DNA from: UBA4416 sp036676295
GTDB taxonomy: Bacteria; Bacteroidota; Bacteroidia; B-17B0; Aurantibacillaceae
Assembly (NCBI GenBank): GCA_036676295.1
Contig: JAKFDE010000058.1
Location: 124,001-188,000, forward strand
Length of the DNA: 64,000 bases
Direction of reading: 5' to 3'
Part shown: piece by piece, positions 1 to 7,422 of the stretch
How positions within the stretch are numbered: position 1 is the first letter of the stretch
Layout of the letters: every line of letters starts with the position of its first letter
Program-made: the position numbers and the translations under genes
Notes under the pieces: model-generated
The model's database searches: none
What the model was told of the DNA's origin: nothing
What the model saw: the letters and a program-made list of their open reading frames with translations, nothing else

Positions 1-353
1 ATGGCTTCGGTGGCGCCTTTTGGGATCACAATTCCAATCAAGAATTTTCCTTCCGACACGGCTTTTTCTGCTAATTCACTGGTAGCTAATTTCCCATCAA
101 TAGAATCTTGTAAAAAACACAGGGATGATTGTTCGAGCCCTTTTTTAATAGAAACGCCTAATGTATCATGATCGTTATCTACTAATACTATTGGAATGCC
201 TTTTTCGTTAATGGTTTTAAAAGCAGAGTCCTGAATTAAAGTCATCACCAGGATCAGGATCATAGGCATTAAAAATAAAATAGATAAACCTATTTTATCT
301 CTGATCAAGATCAGTGTTTCTTTTTTGATGGTTGCCCACAATTTGTTTTTCAT
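1..353 (-). CDS. ABC-2 type transporter permease (partial, N-terminal part)
   Basis: This is the first 117 or so residues of a membrane permease; the rest lies beyond the window edge. A basic N-terminus rich in Lys is followed by one hydrophobic helix at about residues 21-40, then a soluble, probably extracytoplasmic region, the usual layout of ABC-2 exporter subunits of the YhgE/LinY-like type. Its ATG overlaps the stop of the upstream ATPase gene by one base (TGATG), so the two are almost certainly translated together as a half-transporter pair. The substrate cannot be told from the sequence. Confidence 0.75.
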   Translation of the reverse strand, partial: MKNKLWATIKKETLILIRDKIGLSILFLMPMILILVMTLIQDSAFKTINEKGIPIVLVDNDHDTLGVSIKKGLEQSSLCFLQDSIDGKLATSELAEKAVSEGKFLIGIVIPKGATEA

Positions 354-1105
354 CAGTCTCTCAGTTTTCTTTTTGTTAAACTTAAGAATACATCTTCCAG
401 ATCAGAACAATCAGGTGTGTTTGCAATGAGTTCTTTTGGAGAACCCTGAGTTAGAATTTGGCCGTAATCAATAATAGCGATCTGAGTACAAAAATTTTCA
501 GCTTCCTCTAAATGATGAGATGTGTATATTATGGTTGTACCTTGCTGATTCAATTCTTTTAAATGTTCGATGATCACATTACGGGATTGCACATCCACGC
601 CAACCGTGGGCTCATCTAAAAATAAAATTTTTGGTTGATGAAGGATGCTTGCAATTAAATTAATTCGACGTTTCATCCCACCCGAAAAGGTTTCAATTTT
701 TCTGTTAGCAGCTTTTGATAAACCGAGTTTCTCTAACCATAAAGAAATTTTATCCTTTAGATCCTTTCCTGATAAGCCATACATGGCGCCATAGAACTCT
801 AAATTTTCGCGGGCAGTTAAAGTAGGGTAAAGGGCAATATCTTGAGGAACTACACCAATAATTTGTTTGATGTCGGTAATGTCACCATGTAAATTTTTCC
901 CATCGATCATTACCTTACCACTTGAAGGAGGGAAAATGCCGCACAGGATAGAAATAATAGTGGTTTTGCCGGCACCATTTGGCCCTAATAAACCAAACAC
1001 TTCATTTTTTTTAATAGAAAATGAAACGCCTTTTACGGCAGCTTCATCAGCACCCTTAAAGGTCTTTGTTAAATTTTCTATTTCTACAATGGGTGTATTT
1101 GGCAT
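353..1105 (-). CDS. ABC transporter ATP-binding protein (ABC-2 exporter ATPase)
   Basis: A 250-residue cytoplasmic ATPase that would energise the permease encoded directly downstream. All nucleotide-binding motifs are intact: Walker A GPNGAGKT at 41-48, Q-loop Gln88, signature FSGGMKRR at 140-147, Walker B LFLDEP at 161-166 and the switch His near 197-198. The length and the GVDVQSR segment after Walker B fit the CcmA/NodI/DRA group that drives multidrug, lipid or polysaccharide export. The stop overlaps the permease start by one base. The specific substrate is unknown; the ATPase role is certain. Confidence 0.9.
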   Translation of the reverse strand: MPNTPIVEIENLTKTFKGADEAAVKGVSFSIKKNEVFGLLGPNGAGKTTIISILCGIFPPSSGKVMIDGKNLHGDITDIKQIIGVVPQDIALYPTLTARENLEFYGAMYGLSGKDLKDKISLWLEKLGLSKAANRKIETFSGGMKRRINLIASILHQPKILFLDEPTVGVDVQSRNVIIEHLKELNQQGTTIIYTSHHLEEAENFCTQIAIIDYGQILTQGSPKELIANTPDCSDLEDVFLSLTKRKLRD

Positions 1106-1122
1106 TTTTTTATTAAAGAGGT

Positions 1123-1130
1123 CAAATATA
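1123..1130 (-). promoter_or_regulatory. Candidate -7 box for the ABC exporter operon
   Basis: Read on the minus strand this is TATATTTG, a full match to the Bacteroidota -7 consensus TAnnTTTG, 17 bases before the ATPase ATG. No good TTG -33 element is seen at the right distance, so only the -7 half is supported. Confidence 0.4.
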
Positions 1131-1157
1131 CGAAAAGGAGCCTATTTTTGAGGAGAA

Positions 1158-1186
1158 TTTGATGTTGCAAAGGGCTAATAATTTTG
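1158..1186 (+). promoter_or_regulatory. Candidate promoter of the Crp/Fnr gene
   Basis: TTTG at 1158-1161 is followed after 17 bases by TAATTTTG at 1179-1186, a full match to TAnnTTTG. It would start transcription about 40 bases before the ATG at 1231. Confidence 0.45.
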
Positions 1187-1230
1187 TATTTTTAAATTAA
1201 CTGAGCCCATCGGTTACGAATAAAGCTAAT

Positions 1231-1818
1231 ATGGCCATTACTTTAAAATCGAACATAGAAAAAACGATCAATCAAACGTTATCGGATGATGAGTTTGGTC
1301 AGTTTTCGAAATTATTATTTGAAAAAACATACGATAAAAAAACCTTATTACTTGAAGAAGGAAATTTCTGCAATTATGTTTATTTTATTGAGGAAGGGTC
1401 TTGTTATTCTTATATCACCGATCAAAAAGGAGATAAACATGCCATACAATTTGGATTGGAGGGTTATTGGATCTCTGATCTATATAGTTTTTATTCAGGG
1501 CGAAAAGCGATTTATAACATTGAGACTTTAGAGTCAGTTAAAGTTTTAATGCTTAATAAAGATAATTTTGAAAAAGCTTGTTGTACCATACCACTTATTG
1601 ATCGCTTTTTCAGGATCCTTATTCAAAACGCTTATGTTGCTTTGCAATACCGTATTGCTAAAACCAATAGCGAAGATGCCGAACATCGTTACGAAGAATT
1701 TGCTAAAATACATCCTGATTTTATACAACGTATTCCGCAATATTTGATCGCTTCCTATTTGGGGATCAAGCCTCAGTCTTTGAGCCGCATCCGAAAGGAA
1801 ATGATCCATAAGAAGTAG
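1231..1818 (+). CDS. Crp/Fnr family transcriptional regulator
   Basis: A 195-residue one-component regulator. The N-terminal two thirds is a cyclic-nucleotide-binding-type beta roll (about 25-120), and the C-terminus holds a short helix-turn-helix with the segment SYLGIKPQSLSRIRKE around 172-187. There is no Fe-S cysteine cluster of the FNR type, so the ligand is unknown. This short form, with SLGI-like recognition helices, is common in Bacteroidota. It stands alone under its own promoter, just ahead of yceI and the dioxygenase gene, which it may control; that link is inferred from position only. Confidence 0.85.
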   Translation: MAITLKSNIEKTINQTLSDDEFGQFSKLLFEKTYDKKTLLLEEGNFCNYVYFIEEGSCYSYITDQKGDKHAIQFGLEGYWISDLYSFYSGRKAIYNIETLESVKVLMLNKDNFEKACCTIPLIDRFFRILIQNAYVALQYRIAKTNSEDAEHRYEEFAKIHPDFIQRIPQYLIASYLGIKPQSLSRIRKEMIHKK

Positions 1819-1824
1819 TGTTTG

Positions 1825-1892
1825 TCATTACGAGCGTAGCGAAGTAATCTCATAATTTGAGAAGATTGCTTCGTTGTTCCTCCTCGCAATGA
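1825..1892. repeat. Imperfect dyad intergenic repeat (68 bp)
   Basis: An imperfect inverted repeat fills the gap after the Crp gene: TCATTACGAG pairs with CTCGCAATGA at the outer ends and CGAAGTAATCT with AGATTGCTTCG inside. From general knowledge, elements of this TCATTGCGAG...CGAAGCAATCT kind recur many times in Bacteroidota genomes between genes. As RNA it would fold into a long hairpin and could act as a terminator or stabiliser. Confidence 0.6.
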
Positions 1893-1933
1893 GGTAGTTG
1901 TTTGAGTTTTTTCATTTCTTCACCTATGTTAAC

Positions 1934-1962
1934 TTGCAGCGAACATGTTTGTTGCAACTTTG
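1934..1962 (+). promoter_or_regulatory. Candidate promoter of yceI-like gene
   Basis: TTG at 1934-1936, an 18-base gap, then CAACTTTG at 1955-1962 (seven of eight bases of TAnnTTTG). The predicted start of transcription near 1969 lies inside a longer possible reading frame that begins at 1898, so translation from the ATG at 2003 is more likely. Confidence 0.4.
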
Positions 1963-2002
1963 TATCATCAAATCAATAGATACAATTTTAAAAACAATAG
2001 AC

Positions 2003-2539
2003 ATGGAAAATCAAACAAACTGGGTATTAGACCCATCACACAGTGAGATCATTTTTAAAGTAAAACATTTAATGATCGCCAATGTAAAAGGAGAATTCAG
2101 AAACTTTAATGCAACTTTAACTTCTGTAGGAAATGATTTTAGTAAGGCTTCGGTAAAAGCGACAATTGAAGCCGGATCAATTTACACGAATAGTGATGAT
2201 AGAGATGCGCATTTAAAAAGTCCTGATTTCTTTGATGCAAACAATCACAAAGAATTGACGTTTGAAGGAACATCATTAACTAAACTAGACGATGAAAATT
2301 ATAAGCTAAAAGGTAATTTAACTATTAAAGGCGTAAGTAAAGAAGTGAATTTGGATGTGGAATTTGGAGGTGTGAATAAAGATCCTTGGGGAAATGAAAA
2401 AGCCGGTTTTTCGTTAAATGGAAAAATTAACCGTAAGGATTGGGGCTTGAACTGGAACGCTGCGTTAGAAGCCGGCGGTGTATTGGTGAGTGATGATGTG
2501 AAAATTTCAGGTGACTTACAGTTTGTGAAACAAGCGTAA
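2003..2539 (+). CDS. YceI family protein
   Basis: A 178-residue lipocalin-like beta barrel of the YceI family, whose characterised members bind isoprenoid chains such as polyprenyl quinone precursors. The family pattern is clear: an opening WxxDPSHSEIIFKVKH-type strand, a central GSIxTNxxxRDAHLKSPDFFD segment (about 56-74) and the DWGLNWN element near 148-154. The frame is open back to 1898, but the ATG at 2003 gives the usual family length and sits downstream of the promoter. No signal peptide is visible from this start, so a cytoplasmic location is likely, unlike periplasmic E. coli YceI. A hairpin terminator follows. Confidence 0.9.
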   Translation: MENQTNWVLDPSHSEIIFKVKHLMIANVKGEFRNFNATLTSVGNDFSKASVKATIEAGSIYTNSDDRDAHLKSPDFFDANNHKELTFEGTSLTKLDDENYKLKGNLTIKGVSKEVNLDVEFGGVNKDPWGNEKAGFSLNGKINRKDWGLNWNAALEAGGVLVSDDVKISGDLQFVKQA

Positions 2540-2547
2540 TAGAAATT

Positions 2548-2602
2548 AAATGGAGAATTTATTAAATTAGTAAACGAAGCTAAAATTAAATTCTCCATTT
2601 TT
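2548..2602 (+). terminator. Rho-independent terminator after yceI
   Basis: AAATGGAGAATTT at 2548-2560 pairs perfectly with AAATTCTCCATTT at 2588-2600 and is followed by T residues. The 27-base loop is long for a terminator. Confidence 0.5.
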
Positions 2603-2636
2603 AATAGTTAAAATAAAATTAATAGCTTATAAGATC

Positions 2637-3527
2637 ATGGAACGTTCTCATTTTTTGAAGATATTATTAGCCTCACCTTTAGCCCTTGCCGCTATGAAAT
2701 TAAAAGAATTAGAAACCATTACTAATGGTTTAACACAAACAGAAAAGATGCCGGTGTTGTTTTTAGGACACGGTAGTCCGATGAATGCCATTGAGGAAAA
2801 CGAATTTGTTACAGGCTTTAGGAATAGTGGAAAAGATATTCCAAAACCTAAAGCCATTTTGGTTATTTCTGCGCATTGGGAAACCCGGGGTACATTTGTA
2901 ACTGCTATGAATAAACCTCGCACGATTCATGATTTTGGTGGTTTCCCTCAAGCTTTATTTGATGTGCAATACCCGGCACCCGGTAGCCCTGAATTAGCTA
3001 ATGAAACTAAAAGTATCATTACCAAAACACAAGTTGGCTTGGACGAAAAGTGGGGATTGGATCACGGTGCCTGGTCGGTGGTAAAACATTTATATCCTAA
3101 TGCGGATGTGCCTGTTATACAAATGAGTATTGATTACACACAAGGCGCGCAGTATCACTATGAATTGGCTAAAGAATTAGCATCGCTTCGTAAAAAAGGG
3201 GTGTTGATTGTTGGTAGTGGCAATATGGTTCATAATTTAGGAATGGTAGCCTGGGATAAATTAAATACAGATTCTTATGGTTATGATTGGGCGATAGAAG
3301 CTAATGAAAAAATGAAACAATATATTATATCTGATGATCACAAACCGTTGATCGATTTCAAATCTCAGGGAAAAGCGTTTGATTTAGCAATACCTACCCC
3401 TGAACATTATTTGCCCTTGATCTATACATTAGCATTAAAAGATAGTAATGAAAAGATCACTTTGTTTAATGATAAAGCAGTTGCAGGGTCATTAACAATG
3501 ACCTCAGTGAAAATTGATAAAGCATAA
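2637..3527 (+). CDS. ygiD: 4,5-DOPA dioxygenase extradiol (LigB/YgiD family)
   Basis: A 296-residue class III extradiol dioxygenase of the LigB superfamily; the E. coli homologue opens the ring of DOPA between carbons 4 and 5. Conserved segments are FLGHGSPMNA (43-52), VISAHWET (76-83), LDHGAWS (141-147) and GSGNMVHNL (193-201), supplying candidate metal-ligand histidines 45, 80, 143 and 199. About 25 extra N-terminal residues precede the domain, starting MERSHFLKILLAS with a hydrophobic stretch, which may be a weak export signal; the usual enzyme is cytoplasmic. An esterase gene starts six bases downstream, suggesting one transcript. The natural substrate is unknown. Confidence 0.88.
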   Translation: MERSHFLKILLASPLALAAMKLKELETITNGLTQTEKMPVLFLGHGSPMNAIEENEFVTGFRNSGKDIPKPKAILVISAHWETRGTFVTAMNKPRTIHDFGGFPQALFDVQYPAPGSPELANETKSIITKTQVGLDEKWGLDHGAWSVVKHLYPNADVPVIQMSIDYTQGAQYHYELAKELASLRKKGVLIVGSGNMVHNLGMVAWDKLNTDSYGYDWAIEANEKMKQYIISDDHKPLIDFKSQGKAFDLAIPTPEHYLPLIYTLALKDSNEKITLFNDKAVAGSLTMTSVKIDKA

Positions 3528-3532
3528 ATTTT

Positions 3533-4237
3533 ATGAGAACAATTATTGTAGTTATTTTAATAGCATTGACAAATATGAATTTTACCACAAAAGATGTTCC
3601 CACCTCACTGCAGTATTTGGTGAAACATCCGAAAACAGAGAACAATAAGACGCCAATTGTTATTTTACTGCATGGTGTGGGGAGTAATGAAAAAGATCTG
3701 TTTTCATTTGCCGATCAGTTACCTGAGAGTTATTTGGTGGTTTCTGCTCGTGCTCCTTACGTACAAGGGCATGATAGTTATGCCTGGTATAACCTCCATT
3801 TTACTGATGGGAAACCAATTTATGATGCAAAGCAAGCAGAGGATAGCAGAAAATTGATCTTAAAATTCATTGAAGAGTTAAAACAAAAATTCACATTCGA
3901 TCATGAGCAAGTTTATTTATGTGGGTTTAGTCAAGGTGGTATTATGGCTTATGGCGTAGGATTAACAAATCCGGATAAAGTGAAGGGTATTGCTATTATG
4001 AGTGGAAGAATGTTGGATGAAACAAAACAGTTAATCAATAAAGAAAAAGTAAAATCATTGAAAGTATTTATCTCTCACGGTACAGAAGACCCTGTTTTAG
4101 GAATTCATTATGCGCGAGAAGCTAAGCAGTTTTTAAAAACACTAGGCGTTGAACCTGAATATAATGAATACAAAGATGTACACACCATTAATCAAATGAT
4201 GTTACAAAATCTAATCGAGTGGTTAAGCAAAAAATAA
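3533..4237 (+). CDS. Phospholipase/carboxylesterase family serine hydrolase
   Basis: A 234-residue alpha/beta hydrolase of the YpfH/carboxylesterase type. A hydrophobic N-terminus (2-16) looks like a signal peptide, so it probably acts in the periplasm. The oxyanion region LLHGVGSNEKD is at 45-55, the nucleophile Ser133 lies in GFSQGG (131-136), and Asp186 (HGTEDP) and His217 (KDVHT) complete the triad. It is five bases after the dioxygenase gene and probably co-transcribed with it. The substrate is unknown; small esters or phospholipids are typical for the family. Confidence 0.85.
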   Translation: MRTIIVVILIALTNMNFTTKDVPTSLQYLVKHPKTENNKTPIVILLHGVGSNEKDLFSFADQLPESYLVVSARAPYVQGHDSYAWYNLHFTDGKPIYDAKQAEDSRKLILKFIEELKQKFTFDHEQVYLCGFSQGGIMAYGVGLTNPDKVKGIAIMSGRMLDETKQLINKEKVKSLKVFISHGTEDPVLGIHYAREAKQFLKTLGVEPEYNEYKDVHTINQMMLQNLIEWLSKK

Positions 4238-4239
4238 AT

Positions 4240-5352
4240 TTATTTAGGTAATAAAATTATTTTTTGAGTATACGATTTATCGTCAATAAGTAATGTGCAA
4301 TAGTATATTCCACTTGGTATTTCATCGGGAATTACAAGAGCCCCATTATGACTAACGGAATTCATTTCTAGATCTTTGCTATAAACAATTTTGTCCATAG
4401 CGTTTCTTAGAATCATCACAGCAGTCTTATTCTCGATAGAAGTGTATTGTACAAAGAGTTCGCCTTTATTGGGATTAGGGAAGAAGGCAATATCGAATGC
4501 TTTTTTTGAAAAATCAATAGCAATAATAGTTGAATACTTGTTCTGGCGATCGAGATCAGTTTGTTTCAATCTATAATATGAAATGCCTTCAAAAGGAGAT
4601 TCATCAGTTGTGATATATTTTAATTTAGATGAGCTGTTTCCATCAATTGCTTTGCTATCAATGCGTTTTACAAGTGTATAGTCAATCCCATCTGAACTTT
4701 TTTCAATTTCAAAAAAATCATTATTTAATTCAGATGCTGTTTCCCAAATTAATTCCACAGTATTGTGATTTAATGTTCCTTTAAAATAGATGAGTTCTAT
4801 TGGCAAAATAGACATTGAAGCACAAGGTGCTCCGCCTGTGATATTTCCAATCACGTCTAAAACACCTGTGCCACACAAAAGAGATGAGCCTGCAAAAGTT
4901 AAATCTTCTCCTATTGTTAAAAAGCCATTATTTATAACAGTTGCATTACCTGTTAAATCTAAATTTCCACCAATGTTAACAACAGCACCTGCATCCAATT
5001 GAAACAAACCATCTCCGATCATACTTGCTGGCCCATAGAGTGTTAATGATCCATTCGACTCTACGATCAAAATAGAATTAGCTCCTATAAGCATGTTGCA
5101 ACTTGTGTTTAACGCATGCCGTACATAAACTGTCTTGTTGGCCGGAATGGTAATATTGCAAATGCCATCGTCGTCAGGAATACAACCACAGTTTTCAATT
5201 TGAGAGTTGTACCCCCAGCTATTGTAGTTTAAAAAATCACCATTTTGTAGTGAAAAATAATCTCCTGTTTGAGAGTAGCTGGTAAAAGCAATGACCATTA
5301 AGGCAACCATTACGAATTTAATTCGTAAAATTTTTAGTGTAATTGTTTTCAT
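4240..5352 (-). CDS. T9SS type A sorting domain-containing secreted protein
   Basis: A 370-residue exported protein. A signal peptide covers about residues 1-27, ending near SYSQTG. The middle (50-190) is Asn/Gly-rich and repetitive and resembles a right-handed beta helix or G8-like surface domain. From about 190 follow the linker with LPIELIYFKG and a fibronectin-like region common before T9SS tails, then a C-terminal sorting domain from about 295 (FFPNPNKGELFV ... IPSGIYYCTLL ... QKIILLPK). The type IX system moves such proteins across the outer membrane, to the surface or medium. The start is chosen at an ATG with a strong AGGAGG upstream. Function is unknown. It converges on the esterase gene with only two bases between them. 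Confidence 0.85.
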   Translation of the reverse strand: MKTITLKILRIKFVMVALMVIAFTSYSQTGDYFSLQNGDFLNYNSWGYNSQIENCGCIPDDDGICNITIPANKTVYVRHALNTSCNMLIGANSILIVESNGSLTLYGPASMIGDGLFQLDAGAVVNIGGNLDLTGNATVINNGFLTIGEDLTFAGSSLLCGTGVLDVIGNITGGAPCASMSILPIELIYFKGTLNHNTVELIWETASELNNDFFEIEKSSDGIDYTLVKRIDSKAIDGNSSSKLKYITTDESPFEGISYYRLKQTDLDRQNKYSTIIAIDFSKKAFDIAFFPNPNKGELFVQYTSIENKTAVMILRNAMDKIVYSKDLEMNSVSHNGALVIPDEIPSGIYYCTLLIDDKSYTQKIILLPK

Positions 5353-5357
5353 CTGAA

Positions 5358-5363
5358 CCTCCT
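5358..5363 (-). promoter_or_regulatory. Strong Shine-Dalgarno site AGGAGG
   Basis: On the minus strand AGGAGG lies five bases before the ATG at 5352. Bacteroidota genes rarely carry a consensus Shine-Dalgarno, so this one is unusual and it fixes the start of the T9SS protein. Confidence 0.65.
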
Positions 5364-5561
5364 TTTTTATTAGTGATAAATAAAATAATGCTGAAGAGCA
5401 AGGGTTCCGGAACATTTAGAAGTAAGATCCTTCTATAAAAGAAAACGAGTAGTACGTCTTTCTACGTACAAATTTACGAGATGTTTCAATAATATTTGAA
5501 TAAAGCGATAAAAAGAATGTGAGAGGATGAACAAAAAGGAAGTAATAAGAAAAATTTATAA

Positions 5562-7181
5562 TTAGCGGATTGTTTTTCTTGAGGCTAAAATATAACTGAA
5601 CCGTATAATACGACCGAAACCTGTAAGCATGTTTTTTTTGGATATCAGGTTAAAATGAGTCTTATAAGTTTTGTCAACTATTTTTTTTATGACTTGGTCG
5701 AGTTCTAAAGCTGAAACGTGAATGTATTTGATAACATCCTTATTGATATCTGAAGTGGGATTGTTTTTATCAAAAAGATTAATTAGACCCAGAATACGTG
5801 CTAATGGAGCTCTTACTTCATGGCTTTGGGCATTAGCAATTTCAGACAATATTTTTTTATGGCGATTTGAACGAACATGAAAAAATACGTACATAATCAT
5901 GATGATCACTAAAAGCAATGTGATCCATGTGAGATATATAACCTGTTCGTTTTTTTTATTCATTAATTTCAAAAGACTTATTTGAATTTCTTGATTTTTT
6001 AAGATAATATCTTTTTTCTTCAGGTTTATCTCACGCTTGGATTCTAACGTGGCAATTTGAAGCCGGGTTTCTGTTGCAAAAATAGAGTCCTTGGTATTTG
6101 TATATTGCTTATAGGTTTCCAGAGCCAATTCATGATTTCCGGCAAAAGAATAGGCATCAGATAAGTTATTGCTAAATTCAGCCAGAGGCCCTTTGAAATT
6201 AATTTGTTTACAGATTACCGTAGCTTTTTTTAGACAACCAATAGCTTTGTAAAGATTATTATTTTTCTGTAATGCATTAGAAGAATTTTTGGCGAGTAAT
6301 AGATAAACTTCGCCTGCATTTCCAAGATTAATACTGATACTTTTTTGATCCTTTAATTCTTTACTGATTTCATAAGCTTTTAAATGATAGGCGATAGCTT
6401 TTGCATAATCTTTTAAATGACAATAAGTAATACCAATATTTGCAAGATTGATCTGTATGGAATTTTTTACACCTATTGATTCATTATGCTTCAAGGCGAG
6501 CATATGACTTTTTAGCGCCTCTTGATAATTTCCTTGTTCGTTTAATACTATGCCCCGATTGCCAATATTTCTGGCCATCCCATCTTTATGATTAATTTTT
6601 TCATAATTTTTGTAAGCTAATCCGTAGTAGAATAGAGTTTTAGAAAAATTTTTTTGTTCAAGGTATATTGTGCCAATGTTTTCTTGTACTAAAGCAATAA
6701 TTTTATTATCGTTAGATTCTTCTAAAATATTTAAAGCTTTAAAGCTATTTTCTAATGCTTTAACATAATCGCTTTGTCTTAAGTAAAGGAGACTTATGTT
6801 GGCTAAAACTCCTCCCTGAGCATGTTTGTTTCCAATCTCGTTGTAAATTTTTAATGCTTTTAAATTATAGTGTATTGCTTTTTTATGATCGCATTTTGAC
6901 ATATAATTAACGCCATAATCTGCATAAGCAGACGCAATTCCTTTTTTCCAACCTATTTTTTGAGATAATTTTTCTGTTTTTTGAGCGTAGGCCAAACCTT
7001 TGTCGGCATTGACATTAGAATAAGCGAAAGACAGTGCGTCGAGTAGTTTTATTTTAGTGGTGTCAGATTGAGCTTTTAATAACTCATTTTGTAGAGAGTC
7101 CAATGTTTTCACATTGTTTTGACTTTGAGATTTTAGAAAAATTATTAAGAACAACACCAACAAACAGAATCCACTTTTCAT
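5562..7181 (-). CDS. TPR protein ending in a lone histidine-kinase DHp domain
   Basis: A 539-residue membrane protein. A signal peptide (1-20) is followed by tandem tetratricopeptide repeats over about 50-340, a coiled-coil segment, one membrane helix near 410-428 (YLTWITLLLVIIMIMYVFF), and then an H-box SHEVRAPLARILGL with the phosphoacceptor-type His around 450. After the two helices of the dimerisation domain the protein runs about 30 more residues and stops: no N, G1 or G2 ATP-binding box is present. It therefore cannot autophosphorylate alone. It may accept phosphate from another kinase or act as a scaffold or phosphatase. It is divergent from the MASE1 kinase gene. Confidence 0.8.
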   Translation of the reverse strand: MKSGFCLLVLFLIIFLKSQSQNNVKTLDSLQNELLKAQSDTTKIKLLDALSFAYSNVNADKGLAYAQKTEKLSQKIGWKKGIASAYADYGVNYMSKCDHKKAIHYNLKALKIYNEIGNKHAQGGVLANISLLYLRQSDYVKALENSFKALNILEESNDNKIIALVQENIGTIYLEQKNFSKTLFYYGLAYKNYEKINHKDGMARNIGNRGIVLNEQGNYQEALKSHMLALKHNESIGVKNSIQINLANIGITYCHLKDYAKAIAYHLKAYEISKELKDQKSISINLGNAGEVYLLLAKNSSNALQKNNNLYKAIGCLKKATVICKQINFKGPLAEFSNNLSDAYSFAGNHELALETYKQYTNTKDSIFATETRLQIATLESKREINLKKKDIILKNQEIQISLLKLMNKKNEQVIYLTWITLLLVIIMIMYVFFHVRSNRHKKILSEIANAQSHEVRAPLARILGLINLFDKNNPTSDINKDVIKYIHVSALELDQVIKKIVDKTYKTHFNLISKKNMLTGFGRIIRFSYILASRKTIR

Positions 7182-7376
7182 CTAATACAAATTTGGCTTT
7201 TAGTGCCTATTTGGCGAAATTAGGGAAGAAAAGATGGGTGGTATTATACACTAATGTATAAAATCTTACATATGAAAGATTTTTAAAGGTTTGGATTCTA
7301 CTACAACGATTTATTTTAGCCGGTTTTTAATTTAAAATTAATATTCGTTTTAAAGTGCATAAGTTCGGTTCGATAA

Positions 7377-7406
7377 TTGTGCATGTCTTAAAAAGTAATA
7401 CATTTA
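7377..7406 (+). promoter_or_regulatory. Candidate promoter of the MASE1 kinase operon
   Basis: TTG at 7377-7379, 19 bases, then TACATTTA at 7399-7406 (seven of eight of TAnnTTTG). It lies 16 bases before the ATG at 7423. Confidence 0.45.
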
Positions 7407-7422
7407 GAGTTAATTGGAATTA

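Noticed and set aside
1898..2002. Upstream extension of the yceI reading frame with an in-frame ATG
   Set aside because: The promoter at 1934-1962 lies inside it, its residues do not fit the YceI family, and the ATG at 2003 gives normal family length.
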